Positions 34,965-45,336 of a stretch of DNA of 53,325 bases are shown piece by piece (position 1 is the first letter of the stretch; each line of letters opens with the position of its first letter). The stretch lies in NCBI GenBank assembly GCA_030377865.1, contig JAUCGA010000027.1:4670-57994 (forward strand), read 5' to 3'. The notes beneath the pieces were generated by a model, which did not search any database, was not told the DNA's origin, and saw only the letters and a program-made list of their open reading frames with translations. The translations under genes and the position numbers were made by a program. This DNA comes from Anaerolineales bacterium HSG25 (GTDB lineage Bacteria > Chloroflexota > Anaerolineae > 4572-78 > J111).

Positions 34965-35931
34965 GCGAAACATCCTTTGGTGGCGTATGTTTCTTGACCA
35001 ATTCGACAAATACATCGTCAAATGGAGGATGGTATTCCTCGATACTCTCGACGGTGATATATTCATGCTCACACCATTTGAGCAGAGTCGGAATGGCATG
35101 ACTAGCATCGTTGACAACTAAACGTACTCCCAACCTGTCATCAGGCAATTCAGTGGCCTCGGCCTGCACAAAAGGTAAGTCAGAAAGGGCAATTAAATCT
35201 TTATGAAGCAAACGCTGTTTAATATGCATATCGACCACTTCGCCGCCATAAGCCTGTTGGCGTAACCCCTGAGGTGTCTCAACCATCAGTAAACGACCCT
35301 GAATCATAACTCCAACATAGTCACAATAGGCCGCCTCACCAACATATTGGGTCGTTACAAACAGGGTACAGCCGTCGTCTTGGAGGGTCTTAAAATGATC
35401 CCAAAATTTCCGACGCAAAACAGGATCGATTCCAGCGGTTGGTTCATCCAAAAAAATTAATTCAGGCCGATGGACTAGGGTGGCGGCCAGACTCAAACGC
35501 CGTTTCATGCCTCCCGATAGATTACGCCCTAACTTGTTTCGATCCTCGCTCAACTCCACGAATTCTAACAGTTCGTTCAGGCGAACATCGCGTTTAAAGG
35601 GCATACCATAAATCGAGGCGGCAAACTGGAGGTTCTCCCACACGGTCAACTCAGGATAAAGGGCGAACTGCTGGGGCATGTAGCCAATTTTCTGCCGAGT
35701 TTTAGCCGTAAACTGAGTCGGGCTATGGCCTAGTACGGTCATCTCTCCGGTGGTCGGTTGATAGAATCCGGTCAACATGCGAACGGTGGTGGTTTTACCG
35801 GAGCCACTTGGCCCAATAAAACCAAAAATCGCGCCGCGTGGAATCTCAAAGCTGACCTCTTGCACGACCTTTGTTTTATTAAATTCGACAGATAGATTAT
35901 CAACATGGATAATGGTGTCGTTATTGTTCAT
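34957..35931 (-). CDS. ABC transporter ATP-binding protein (ABC-2 exporter)
   Basis: 324 aa. Walker A is GPSGSGKTTTV (~38-48), Q-loop MPQQFALYPELTVWENL (~90), signature LSGGMKRRLSLAATL (~143), Walker B LIFLDEPTAGIDP (~165) and the H-loop region FVTTQYVGEAAYCD. QYV stands where many have HYM, so the switch His is replaced by Gln here. The ~100-residue C-terminal extension is usual for the CcmA/DrrA group. It partners the overlapping permease gene. It follows the hemD gene by 30 bp, so all four minus-strand genes may form one operon. Confidence 0.93.
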   Translation of the reverse strand: MNNNDTIIHVDNLSVEFNKTKVVQEVSFEIPRGAIFGFIGPSGSGKTTTVRMLTGFYQPTTGEMTVLGHSPTQFTAKTRQKIGYMPQQFALYPELTVWENLQFAASIYGMPFKRDVRLNELLEFVELSEDRNKLGRNLSGGMKRRLSLAATLVHRPELIFLDEPTAGIDPVLRRKFWDHFKTLQDDGCTLFVTTQYVGEAAYCDYVGVMIQGRLLMVETPQGLRQQAYGGEVVDMHIKQRLLHKDLIALSDLPFVQAEATELPDDRLGVRLVVNDASHAIPTLLKWCEHEYITVESIEEYHPPFDDVFVELVKKHTPPKDVSHG

Positions 35932-35961
35932 AAATATGTCAGAGAGTGGGTATTAAATTTT

Positions 35962-36717
35962 CTACAGTCTCAACATTGTATCAACTAAACCCTGAATCGT
36001 ATGAGGGGTAGCAATGGCAGTGACTGGCACATCAAGAGTCTGGGCGGCCTCAGCAGTTACTGGGCCGATACATATTACCTGACAATTGGCTAACGTGACT
36101 ATTGGAGAATCTCCATCCAAACAGTTGACATATCCTTGTACGGTTGAGGGGCTAGTAAAGGTTACAATATCGACGGGGGGAGGGTATGGGCCATGCTCAA
36201 GTGGAATAGTGCGGTAGGCGGCGATTGCAGAGACCTGTGCGCCCAAGGCACGTAACCCATCGGCCAATGTCGGGCGGGCGATGTCGGCTTGCGGCAAAAA
36301 AAAGGATTGGTCAGTGAGGTCATGCTCTTGCTTGAGTGCATCCAACAGTCCGGTAGCGGTATGAATAACCGGAACTATATCAGGTTGCTGATGATGGTTC
36401 TGTAACACAGTCGCGGTCGCCGAACCAATCGTTGCCAATTTCAAATGGCTCAAGGTATCAATATTGATGCTTTGAGCAGTCAACTGTTGAAAAAAAACCG
36501 TCACTGCATTGACACTTGTAAAAATCAACCAGTTGTATCGTGATAGGCTGTGCAGTGCTTGGACAAACGGCTTGTTATCCAACATGGGAACAATGGTTAT
36601 GGTTGGAAAAAGAATTGGCTCGCCACCATGCTGACGAATAAGTTGCTCGAATTTGGTCGCTTGATGAGGTGCTCTGGTGATTAATATACGCTGTTTTGCC
36701 AATAAAAATGTTGCCAT
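35962..36717 (-). CDS. hemD: Uroporphyrinogen-III synthase
   Basis: 251 aa, the normal size. RILITRAPHQATKFEQLIRQHGGEPILFPTI at the N-terminus, NWLIFTSVNAVTVFFQQL (~75) and TFTSPSTVQGYV plus CIGPVTAEAA (~190-230) follow the HemD4 pattern. The enzyme closes and inverts hydroxymethylbilane to uroporphyrinogen III for haem, sirohaem and cobamides. No other tetrapyrrole gene is nearby. It starts 8 bp after the FHA kinase gene, so the two are probably co-transcribed; this pairing is unusual. Confidence 0.88.
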   Translation of the reverse strand: MATFLLAKQRILITRAPHQATKFEQLIRQHGGEPILFPTITIVPMLDNKPFVQALHSLSRYNWLIFTSVNAVTVFFQQLTAQSINIDTLSHLKLATIGSATATVLQNHHQQPDIVPVIHTATGLLDALKQEHDLTDQSFFLPQADIARPTLADGLRALGAQVSAIAAYRTIPLEHGPYPPPVDIVTFTSPSTVQGYVNCLDGDSPIVTLANCQVICIGPVTAEAAQTLDVPVTAIATPHTIQGLVDTMLRL

Positions 36718-36725
36718 GAGGGAAT

Positions 36726-37994
36726 CTACGCGACAAACTGAAAGATTAAATTACTACATCTAACTTCATCACCCGTTTTTATAGGAATTGGGGTGCCGGG
36801 TCTAACTTTTCTATTATTGATAAATGTACCATTTAAGCTGTTCAGGTCATCTAAAAACCAGTCATTCCCTTGTCTAATAAGCATCACGTGTCGCCGAGAG
36901 ATACCCGCTTTGGCCGCGCCATGTGGCGTTAAATCAACATCAACGGTAATGTTACGGTGTGTTCGTCCAATTACGATATTATTTTTGTTAGGCAAGTCAA
37001 GACGAAGCTGTTGCTCAACTAAAATGATGTGTGATTTTGTACGTTGACTAGATGACAAGTGTGGTGAAATTTTTGTATCGGGCTGTGCATACTCTGCTAA
37101 ATCAGGAATTTGTGAACGACTGACCATTATGGTGTGGGTACCTTCTAATGCTTGTTTAGAAACGACAGTAGAACTAGAGGCTTGTTTTAGAGCCGCAACC
37201 ATCTCTTGCATAGAGGAATAACGATCTTCGGGATTTTTCTGCATGGCGGTTAAAATAACATTTTCCAATGCATCGGGACAAGCTGGGTTAAATAGTTTAG
37301 GTGAAGGAACTGGCTCAGATATATGAGCGAATAAGATTTTATTGGCATTACTATAATCGAATGGTAATCGACCAGCAACCATCTCAAAAATAATAACTCC
37401 CAAAGCATACATGTCAGCTCTGGCATCAATCTCAACACCACGCACTTGTTCTGGAGCCATATATGCTGGCGTTCCCATTGAGGCTCCAGAAGTAGTAATA
37501 TCCTCTACCTCCCAATCCTCAGATACTTTTATCAGACCAAAATCGGCTAACAAGGGCCAATCATCATGAGGCATAAGAATATTTGACGGTTTTACATCAC
37601 GATGAACAACTCCCTTATTATGGGCATAGTTCAATACCTCGGCAACGGGAGTCATCAACGAGGCTACTTTTTTCCAATTTAAGAGGTTTTCATCAAGTTT
37701 ATCACGCAATGTGCCATTCTCAACATGCTCTATGACCATGTAGGGGTAACCATCCTGCTCACCATAACTATATACCATCAGAATATTGGGATGGCGCAAA
37801 CGGGCGATAACTTTGGCTTCACGCTTAAAACGAACAAGTGTATTCTTTTCACGTCGATGTAAAATTTTGACAGCTACCCAACGATCAAGGCTGGCTTGAT
37901 AGGCTTTATAAACCGTAGCCATACCACCAATACCAACAACGTCCTTAATTTCGTATCCGCCCACAGTCAGGCCGATAAACATATCATTTTCCAT
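36726..37994 (-). CDS. Ser/Thr protein kinase with C-terminal FHA domain
   Basis: 422 aa with no transmembrane segment. The kinase domain is ~10-270, with the glycine loop GIGGMATVYKA, Lys43 (VAVK), HRDVKPSN (131-138), DFG at 151 and MAPEQ. A linker leads to an FHA domain (~330-420: IVIGRT, ISRRHVML, LNSLNGTFINN), which binds phosphothreonine. A cytoplasmic kinase that reads its own or a partner's phosphorylation is expected. GAGGG precedes ATG 37994. It heads the hemD-ABC exporter group. Confidence 0.94.
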   Translation of the reverse strand: MENDMFIGLTVGGYEIKDVVGIGGMATVYKAYQASLDRWVAVKILHRREKNTLVRFKREAKVIARLRHPNILMVYSYGEQDGYPYMVIEHVENGTLRDKLDENLLNWKKVASLMTPVAEVLNYAHNKGVVHRDVKPSNILMPHDDWPLLADFGLIKVSEDWEVEDITTSGASMGTPAYMAPEQVRGVEIDARADMYALGVIIFEMVAGRLPFDYSNANKILFAHISEPVPSPKLFNPACPDALENVILTAMQKNPEDRYSSMQEMVAALKQASSSTVVSKQALEGTHTIMVSRSQIPDLAEYAQPDTKISPHLSSSQRTKSHIILVEQQLRLDLPNKNNIVIGRTHRNITVDVDLTPHGAAKAGISRRHVMLIRQGNDWFLDDLNSLNGTFINNRKVRPGTPIPIKTGDEVRCSNLIFQFVA

Positions 37995-38366
37995 GTCCGT
38001 TAACCCTCAAATGTATCTCTTAAGCAGTTTTACAAATATATCATCAAACCCCCTTTTTTGCTAATCTTTTGTACTGCTCAAGAGGGTATTGAAAAAGTGT
38101 ACAGAGCCATCTCTGTAAAGTAACTGACCATTAGAGTTTTGCTCTTTTTGGCTACAATATCATAGTGAAAAAGAGTCATTGCATCTAATAGCACGGTTTG
38201 TTACAATTAAGTAGCTATTCAAAAGTCTTTCCGAAAAACCTTCCCGCAAGTTTGGAACTTGCGGGAAGATAACTGGGGAGAACTCATGCACACTTACTTA
38301 AGAATAAACTAAATTGCGGTAATAGAAACTCCTCATCTTTTTTTCTGGAGACAGGTGTAACCCTTT
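37995..38366. other. Divergent promoter region between two signalling genes
   Basis: It separates the divergent FHA kinase and hybrid histidine kinase genes and should hold both promoters; I cannot fix either with confidence. A CTTCCCGCAAGTT palindrome (38240-38268, 13-bp arms, TGG loop) lies in it with flanks unlike the E1 or E2 elements. Confidence 0.55.
38240..38268. repeat. CTTCCCGCAAGTT palindrome in a distinct context
   Basis: 13-bp perfect arms around TGG. The core is that of E1 and E2, but I see no E1 or E2 ends around it. Confidence 0.85.
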
Positions 38367-41300
38367 ATGATAGATTTAGAAGAGATTTTCATTAAAGTTA
38401 TTACAAATACTAATAAAATATTTGAAGCCGAGGCTGGTTCAATTGCTATTTTAGACCCATCCACACAAGAGATTGTTATCCAAGCGGCGGTGGGGGTAGG
38501 TTCTAACGATGTACGTAACTTGAGTTTACCTGTGGGCACGGGTGTAGTCGGATGGGTTATTTCAAATGAACAGCCTGCAATCATCCCTGATGTCCGACAA
38601 GATGACCGATTTTACGCTGATGTTGACCGACAAATAGGCTTCCAGACGCGGTCGATTATGTGCGCTCCTTTACGTGTAGATGGACATATTATAGGTGTAA
38701 TCGAACTTATCAATATTGACGATGCACATCTAAACGATGATGGTCTAAAAATATTGACTATTTTTGCTGGCCATGCCGCTTTAGCAATTGAGAATGCAAA
38801 CCTTTTGGCCGAAACGCGCAATTGGTCTCAACAACAAGCCTCATTGATCAAATCTCGGGTTGAAGTTCCCTCTGACCGAGCTTTGGAAACCTTATTAACT
38901 ATGGTCAGTCAACAAATGCTTGACCTCCTTAAGGCCGATATGTGTATCATTTCGAGATGGGAAAAGGCCAAAAATCGATTACGAATCATACAAAAATATA
39001 TAAAACCCGATCTTGTCGAACGTGCCCAAACGGTTCGTTCGCTAACCTTCTCTCCGTTGATATGGGCCTTAAAAAATAAAGGTGTTAGTGTATTAGAGTT
39101 AAACGACAAAAACACACCTGCACATGGTCTAAAATGGCTTGAAACACTTAATCTACATAAAATTTTTCTTATTCCCTTGACTTATCATGGCGAAGTCGTG
39201 GGATTAGTTGAGGTTGGAAGTTCACATGAAACCAGACGATTCACAAAAAACGATCTACGGTTAGCAGAAACAATAATCGCTCAAGTTGCGGTGGCAATTG
39301 AACATGCTCGTTTACATGATGAGACTACTCGTCGCCTAGCCGAAACAACCGTCCTGCAAGAGGTAATGACCGTAGCCGCATCTACACTTGATTTTGACGA
39401 GGTACTAAATGATACAATAAAAGCATTGCATCGTATTTTAGGCATAGAACGCTTGGCTGTTTTTCTACCAGTTTATGGTGATGAAGCCTATGTTTGGGCA
39501 CATTCAGCCACAATTGGCTTCGACTCCATTGGTCCTGATGCAATTCCGTTAGAAAATAGTATTATTGGTTTGGTAATACAGTATCAAAAGCCAAAGTTGA
39601 TTAACGATATCCATGAAACAAACACCGATAACTTTGCACCTGATACAGAATCAGCCATGTATGTTCCCATAATTTTAGATAACGAGGTGGCGGCAATTTT
39701 AGGTGCTGAAAGTCCTCGCTTAAACGCATTCACCGCAATTGAATTAGACCTTTTTAGTGCCATTGCGGCAGAACTTGCCATTGCCCTCAAAAATGCCAAA
39801 TTATTTCAGATAGAACACCAACTAGCCCAACAACGGCAAGCACTCATGGATATATTTGCCGATTTGAGTTTGGAGCTTCAGCCTGATATTTTATTCCAAC
39901 GGATTATAGAACGAGCAGTACAGGTAATTCCCCATGCAGATGCTGGAAGCCTCATTGTTCCTCAAGGACAGGTGTTTGGTTACGTCGCCGCGGTCGGTCT
40001 CAATCTAAAAAAGTTACAAAAATATACTTTTTCCAGAGAGCGGATGATAAAAGACCTACCTCCTATCCAGCAGGTTCGCCGTCTCACCGCCAAAGAGTTG
40101 ACTGAAATCTCTCTAAAAAACATTCAGACAGAAGATAAATTCGATTCGTTTCAAAATATTGGCTTGCATAAAATTCAATGTACAATCCAAGTAAGGCTTC
40201 AGGTTGGTGATGAGATATTGGGGCTATTGAGCATTGATAGTTTTTTTGCTCCTAGTGTCTTTAATGCCTATGATGAACAAACATTACTTCTATTTGCCAA
40301 TCAAGCCGCCATAGCCCTACAAAATGCTCGTTTGTTTAATGAAATCCGAACCGCTGAGGCAAACTACCGTGACCTATTTGATAATGCCAATGATTTTATC
40401 ATCACCCTCGACAGTAATTTTACTATTACAAACGCTAATAATGGTGTACTTATTACTACAGGCTATAGTTTTGATGAGCTTTTGGGTCAACATCTAACCC
40501 GTTTTATCCCCCACAGCCAAACACCGTCACTCTACAAAATTATTAAATTCCTAATGAACAAACCACACAAATCGAACATGTTTGAGATTACGGTAAGAGG
40601 TAGTCAAAATCAAGAAATTTTGTTAGAGGCCATGATTAGAATCCAACGTAAAGAAGGTGCATCGACTAGTATTCATTGTATCGCCAGAGATGTAACTCAA
40701 CGACGAGCCTTAGAGCAAGAACTACAACAAACCGAAAAATTATCTGCTATTGGTAAATTAGTTGCAGGAGTGGCCCATGAACTCAACAATCCATTAACAA
40801 CTGTCATCGGATACGCCAGCCTCTTAAGAGAAATGGGACTCCCTGAAGAGTATCAGGCGGATTTAGATACAATTTTCCGTCATGCCCAAAGAGCTAGATT
40901 CATCGTAAAAGATTTACTTACTTTTGCCCAAAAAGTAAAACTCAATGCCTTACCAATTAACATCAACGATGTTATCCTGTCCGCAGTTTCTCAACTTAAA
41001 CCGACCTTACAAGGGCATAATATTCAGGTTACATCTCAGATTGATTTTGGAATACCTCTGATTATGGGTGATGCACATCAACTTGAGCAGGTATTTATCA
41101 ATCTTTTAACAAATGCTAGTCAGGCGCTCGCCCCCCAAAAATCCCCTCGACAGGTCAAAATCACCTCTGCCGTTAACAAAAATTCGGTCATTTTAAGTCT
41201 GGCTGATAACGGTCCGGGCATACCTGATCATGTTATAAATCAAGTATTTGAACCATTTTTTAGCACGAAAAAAATGGGGCATGGAACCGGACTAGGGCTA

Positions 41301-41840
41301 TCAATCTGTTTTGGTGTAATACGCGAACATAAAGGGCGTATTTGGGTTGAAAATCAGACCAATGGAGGAGCAATATTTTATATCCAACTTCCCGTCGCAA
41401 ATACTCCTACAGTCCTCTCTGAAGAGAACAATTTATCAGAACTCAACAAATTAAGTAACAAAAAACTCAATATTCTAGCAGTTGATGATGAAACACCGGT
41501 CTTAGAATTACTTCAACGAGTTTTAAGCCCAATGGGACATCTCATTGATCAAGCAAAAGATGCTCAATCGGCCTTACAAAAGCTAACAAAAAACAATTAT
41601 GACCTAATAATTTGCGACATTGTTATGCCCGATATTTCAGGAATAGAGTTCTACGAAATTATTAATAATGAATACCCATATTTAGCCGACAGCTTTATGT
41701 TTATCACTGGCAATGCCAGCGACCTAAAAACCAAAGATTTTCTGGAGCAATCGGGGTTACCTTGGTTAGCGAAACCTTTTTTACCTGCTGAATTGGAAAA
41801 GTTAATTAACCAACAGGCTGATATTCTCAAAATAGACTAA
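38367..41840 (+). CDS. Hybrid histidine kinase: four GAF, PAS, HisKA, HATPase, receiver
   Basis: 1157 aa, soluble (no transmembrane segment seen). GAF-like domains cover ~5-150, ~175-320, ~335-480 and ~500-655 (repeated IGVIEL, VGLVEVG, AAILGAES, LGLLSID strands and end helices FAGHAALAIENANLL, FANQAAIALQNARLF). PAS ~662-780, HisKA with phosphoacceptor His804 (VAGVAHELNNP), HATPase (DNGPGIP, GTGLGLSI) and a C-terminal receiver with Asp1084 (IICDIVMPD) and KPF follow. GAF domains bind small ligands, nucleotides or chromophores; there is no phytochrome-type Cys signature. No output gene is adjacent, so the receiver probably passes phosphate through a phosphotransfer protein or regulates the kinase itself. 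Confidence 0.95.
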   Translation: MIDLEEIFIKVITNTNKIFEAEAGSIAILDPSTQEIVIQAAVGVGSNDVRNLSLPVGTGVVGWVISNEQPAIIPDVRQDDRFYADVDRQIGFQTRSIMCAPLRVDGHIIGVIELINIDDAHLNDDGLKILTIFAGHAALAIENANLLAETRNWSQQQASLIKSRVEVPSDRALETLLTMVSQQMLDLLKADMCIISRWEKAKNRLRIIQKYIKPDLVERAQTVRSLTFSPLIWALKNKGVSVLELNDKNTPAHGLKWLETLNLHKIFLIPLTYHGEVVGLVEVGSSHETRRFTKNDLRLAETIIAQVAVAIEHARLHDETTRRLAETTVLQEVMTVAASTLDFDEVLNDTIKALHRILGIERLAVFLPVYGDEAYVWAHSATIGFDSIGPDAIPLENSIIGLVIQYQKPKLINDIHETNTDNFAPDTESAMYVPIILDNEVAAILGAESPRLNAFTAIELDLFSAIAAELAIALKNAKLFQIEHQLAQQRQALMDIFADLSLELQPDILFQRIIERAVQVIPHADAGSLIVPQGQVFGYVAAVGLNLKKLQKYTFSRERMIKDLPPIQQVRRLTAKELTEISLKNIQTEDKFDSFQNIGLHKIQCTIQVRLQVGDEILGLLSIDSFFAPSVFNAYDEQTLLLFANQAAIALQNARLFNEIRTAEANYRDLFDNANDFIITLDSNFTITNANNGVLITTGYSFDELLGQHLTRFIPHSQTPSLYKIIKFLMNKPHKSNMFEITVRGSQNQEILLEAMIRIQRKEGASTSIHCIARDVTQRRALEQELQQTEKLSAIGKLVAGVAHELNNPLTTVIGYASLLREMGLPEEYQADLDTIFRHAQRARFIVKDLLTFAQKVKLNALPININDVILSAVSQLKPTLQGHNIQVTSQIDFGIPLIMGDAHQLEQVFINLLTNASQALAPQKSPRQVKITSAVNKNSVILSLADNGPGIPDHVINQVFEPFFSTKKMGHGTGLGLSICFGVIREHKGRIWVENQTNGGAIFYIQLPVANTPTVLSEENNLSELNKLSNKKLNILAVDDETPVLELLQRVLSPMGHLIDQAKDAQSALQKLTKNNYDLIICDIVMPDISGIEFYEIINNEYPYLADSFMFITGNASDLKTKDFLEQSGLPWLAKPFLPAELEKLINQQADILKID

Positions 41841-41850
41841 AGAGCAGGTA

Positions 41851-41953
41851 CAGTCTTTCAGATAATGATTTTCAATTCAAAACCAACCTTCCCGCAAGTT
41901 TTGAACTTGCGGGAAGGTGACAACTGAAAATGTTTATCTGAACATCTATAGTT
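41851..41953. repeat. MITE-like element, family E2 copy b
   Basis: The ends TTTCAGATAATGATTTTCA and GAAAATGTTTATCTGAA are imperfect inverted repeats. The centre is a CTTCCCGCAAGTT palindrome with 15-bp perfect arms (41886-41900 and 41904-41918). Related copies are at 25749-25831 (inverted) and 53140-53199 (truncated). Confidence 0.88.
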
Positions 41954-41977
41954 GTTTAAGGCTTGTAAAATTTTGTT

Positions 41978-42006
41978 TTGACAATCTTCTATATTTATGC
42001 TAACAT
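41978..42006 (+). promoter_or_regulatory. Strong sigma-70-type promoter
   Basis: Consensus TTGACA (41978-41983), exactly 17 bp, TGC extended -10, then TAACAT (42001-42006). Transcription would start near 42013, only ~11 nt before the terminator stem. Confidence 0.7.
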
Positions 42007-42023
42007 CGTTGATTGTTTTTAAG

Positions 42024-42051
42024 CTCCGCCTTATTGGCGGAGATTTTTTTT
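42024..42051 (+). terminator. Intrinsic terminator directly downstream of a promoter
   Basis: CTCCGCC-TTATT-GGCGGAG followed by A and eight T. It would end a ~40-nt RNA begun at ~42013, or attenuate expression of the 42241 gene. Confidence 0.8.
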
Positions 42052-42240
42052 GTTGCTAGCGTGGTTTATCCACCGTTTAAAGTAAATTTACGAAATGCTG
42101 TAACCGCAGAACAACTAAAAAATATATAGTAAAGATTGTTAGAGAAAAAACCTCTAACTGCCTTCGGCAGGATTTACAGGGTTTTTACATGATTTTTTAC
42201 CCCGCAAACCCTATAAACCCTGTCGAAAAATACTAATCCT

Positions 42241-43218
42241 ATGACAGTAGCAGTAACAGGCTCTATGGCCTTCGATTATATTATGTCCTTCCCCGGTAAG
42301 TTTGCTGACTATATTTTGCCGGATCAAATCGAGATTCTATCAGTTAGCTTTTTGGTCGACTCGATGCGTCGTGAGCGCGGTGGCAATGCTGGAAACATCG
42401 CCTATAGTATGGCCCTGTTAGACCAACCATGTTTGCTAATGGCGACGGTTGGTCAGGATGCACCAGAATATATTGCCGGTTTACAAGAACGGGGTGTTGA
42501 TACCCGAGGCGTATTACAACTATCTACCGATTTTACCGCCTCATTTTTTGTCAGTACCGATGAGAAAAACAATCAAATTGCCAGCTTCTATACGGGAGCA
42601 ATGGCAAAAGCAAACCGAATCAGCTTCCATAACCAAGATTATGAGGTGATAGATTTAGCGATTATATCCCCTAATGATCCGGCGGCAATGGTCAAATATG
42701 TAGAAGAATGTCGCGAGTTAAAAATTCCTTACATTTATGACCCTAGTCAGCAAATTCCTCGTTTAACACCCAAAAACCTTGTGGACGGTATTGATGGGGC
42801 AAAAATTTTGGTGGTAAATGATTATGAGTTTGAGATGGTCAAAAAACAGACTGAATTTACTTCTGCCCAGATTCAGGAACGGGTCGAGGTGCTCATCATC
42901 ACCCAAGGTGAAAAAGGGGCTTTAATTCGGACAAACGATAAAGAGTATGACATCCCTCCCACCGCCCCAACTCGAATCGCTGACCCAACTGGTGTTGGTG
43001 ATGCTTTCCGCTCTGGTTTGATGACCGGCATGGTGCGTGGTTACTCGTGGGATGTGTGTGGTCGACTTGGCTCGATTGCGGCGACTTACGTGTTAGAACA
43101 ACATGGCACCCAACGTCATGGTTATAGTCGCTCTCAATTTGCCGACCGTTATCGAGATGTTTATGGTGACATAGAAGAGCTAGAGGATTTTTTGGCCTTT
43201 CAAAAGCCAAAACTATAA
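42241..43218 (+). CDS. PfkB-family carbohydrate kinase, probable adenosine kinase
   Basis: 325 aa. RERGGNAGNIAYSMALL (~44-60) is the first PfkB signature; DPTGVGDAFRSGLMTGMVRG (~252-271) is the second, with the GxGD anion hole and catalytic Asp. EYIAGLQERGVDTRGV and INDYEF-like VVNDYEFEMV are usual. The family phosphorylates sugars or nucleosides with ATP. The next genes are ahcY and metK, and AhcY releases adenosine, so adenosine kinase is the best guess (inference from context). No good ribosome site precedes ATG 42241. Confidence 0.82.
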   Translation: MTVAVTGSMAFDYIMSFPGKFADYILPDQIEILSVSFLVDSMRRERGGNAGNIAYSMALLDQPCLLMATVGQDAPEYIAGLQERGVDTRGVLQLSTDFTASFFVSTDEKNNQIASFYTGAMAKANRISFHNQDYEVIDLAIISPNDPAAMVKYVEECRELKIPYIYDPSQQIPRLTPKNLVDGIDGAKILVVNDYEFEMVKKQTEFTSAQIQERVEVLIITQGEKGALIRTNDKEYDIPPTAPTRIADPTGVGDAFRSGLMTGMVRGYSWDVCGRLGSIAATYVLEQHGTQRHGYSRSQFADRYRDVYGDIEELEDFLAFQKPKL

Positions 43219-43291
43219 TTTGCGAATAGGCGAATAAGCGAATTTCGGTTCGCTTGGCGCTTAATCATATATCTAATCAAGAGTTTATTGT

Positions 43292-43429
43292 TTCATTCAT
43301 GACCTGACATATTGATAAAACCAAAAGTATTTTTCGACAGGATTAACAAGATTGACAGGATTATAAGTAAAAAAATCCTGTTAATCCTGTCAAATATTGT
43401 TTTAGTCATGTTGAAATGATAAACTTCTG
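43292..43429. repeat. MITE-like element, family E8 copy A (138 bp)
   Basis: It consists of a 44-bp left flank, a 56-bp hairpin core (43336-43391, GACAGGATTAAC ... GTTAATCCTGTC with an asymmetric centre) and a 38-bp right flank. Both flanks match copy B at 49181-49318 in inverted orientation, whereas the core matches directly. It lies 44 bp before the ahcY start. Confidence 0.9.
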
Positions 43430-43457
43430 TCTAATGTTAATTGTATCTGTAGTGTAG

Positions 43458-44738
<1,281 letters not shown>

Positions 44739-44755
44739 GCTAATATTAAAACAAA

Positions 44756-44783
44756 AGAGGCGCACTCCGGTGTGCCTCTTTAT
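44756..44783 (+). terminator. Rho-independent terminator of ahcY
   Basis: AAAGAGGCGCAC-TCCG-GTGTGCCTCTTT stem (one mismatch), 17 bp after the stop. Confidence 0.8.
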
Positions 44784-44788
44784 AGGCA

Positions 44789-44950
44789 GTTCCAACTTTT
44801 AAAATCTCCCAAAAATGCATCGGAATAAATCCCGATGCTAATAGCTAAAGCAGGCTGAAACCAGCTATTTAGGCCACTTTAACGGTCTTAAACTCTTAGG
44901 GTGAGGATTTATTCTCACGCTATTTTGGGAGATTTATTTTTCTGGAACTG
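44789..44950. repeat. MITE-like element, family E5 copy a (162 bp)
   Basis: 28-nt imperfect inverted ends (CAGTTCCA...AAATCTCCCAAAA at 44789-44816 and the complement at 44923-44950). Inside are three small hairpins (GCATCGG.../CCGATGC; AATAGCTaAAG/AGCTATT; GTGAGGA.../TCTCAC). The ends recur at 50645-50792 with a different interior. Confidence 0.82.
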
Positions 44951-44962
44951 TCATAATCAGAC

Positions 44963-44987
44963 CCTAAAGGTTTTTGAAACCTTTAGG
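44963..44987. repeat. CCTAAAGGTTT palindrome
   Basis: 11-bp perfect arms (44963-44973, 44977-44987) with a 3-nt loop, ending 17 bp before the next start codon. Confidence 0.75.
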
Positions 44988-45004
44988 ATAAATAGGATGG
45001 ATTT

Positions 45005-45313
45005 ATGCACGAAAAGCCAATTACATTTGAAGGAAACAATACCGATTTAATGGCAATTATTGGAGCGACCACTGCGGTTATGACTATGTTTGCCTGTGGA
45101 ACGCTGGGCTTAGGTTACTACTGTATGCCCTGTATCCCCGGCCTATTCGGATTAATTGGCTTACTCACGGCTCATGAAGCGGCTGACCCACAACGAACCC
45201 GACTTTTATCGTGGATAAGTTTGGGTGTAACTATCGCATTTACAGCCCTGATTGGCATGTTCATCCTACTATATTTCTTAATTATTGGCTTTGCGGTCGC
45301 ATCCGGAAATTAA
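45005..45313 (+). CDS. Small membrane protein of unknown function
   Basis: 102 aa with three hydrophobic segments (~14-34, ~38-55 and ~70-98). The middle one is Cys/Pro/Gly-rich (CMPCIPGLFGLIGLLTAHEAADP), and the spacing of two helices around a short polar loop resembles DUF4190-like small membrane proteins. AGGATGG lies just upstream of the ATG. It is flanked by mobile elements on both sides, which complicates any operon assignment. I cannot name a function. Confidence 0.65.
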   Translation: MHEKPITFEGNNTDLMAIIGATTAVMTMFACGTLGLGYYCMPCIPGLFGLIGLLTAHEAADPQRTRLLSWISLGVTIAFTALIGMFILLYFLIIGFAVASGN

Positions 45314-45336
45314 CATGACCATGAGGCCAATCCATC

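Larger units (their letters stand above)
41841..42240. other. Intergenic region with element, micro-transcript unit and hairpins
   Basis: In order: E2 element (41851-41953), a strong promoter (41978-42006), an intrinsic terminator (42024-42051), a small CTGCC-TTCG-GGCAG hairpin near 42159-42169 and an imperfect inverted repeat (42169-42184 with 42206-42221, 13 of 16). No protein gene is seen. Confidence 0.6.
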
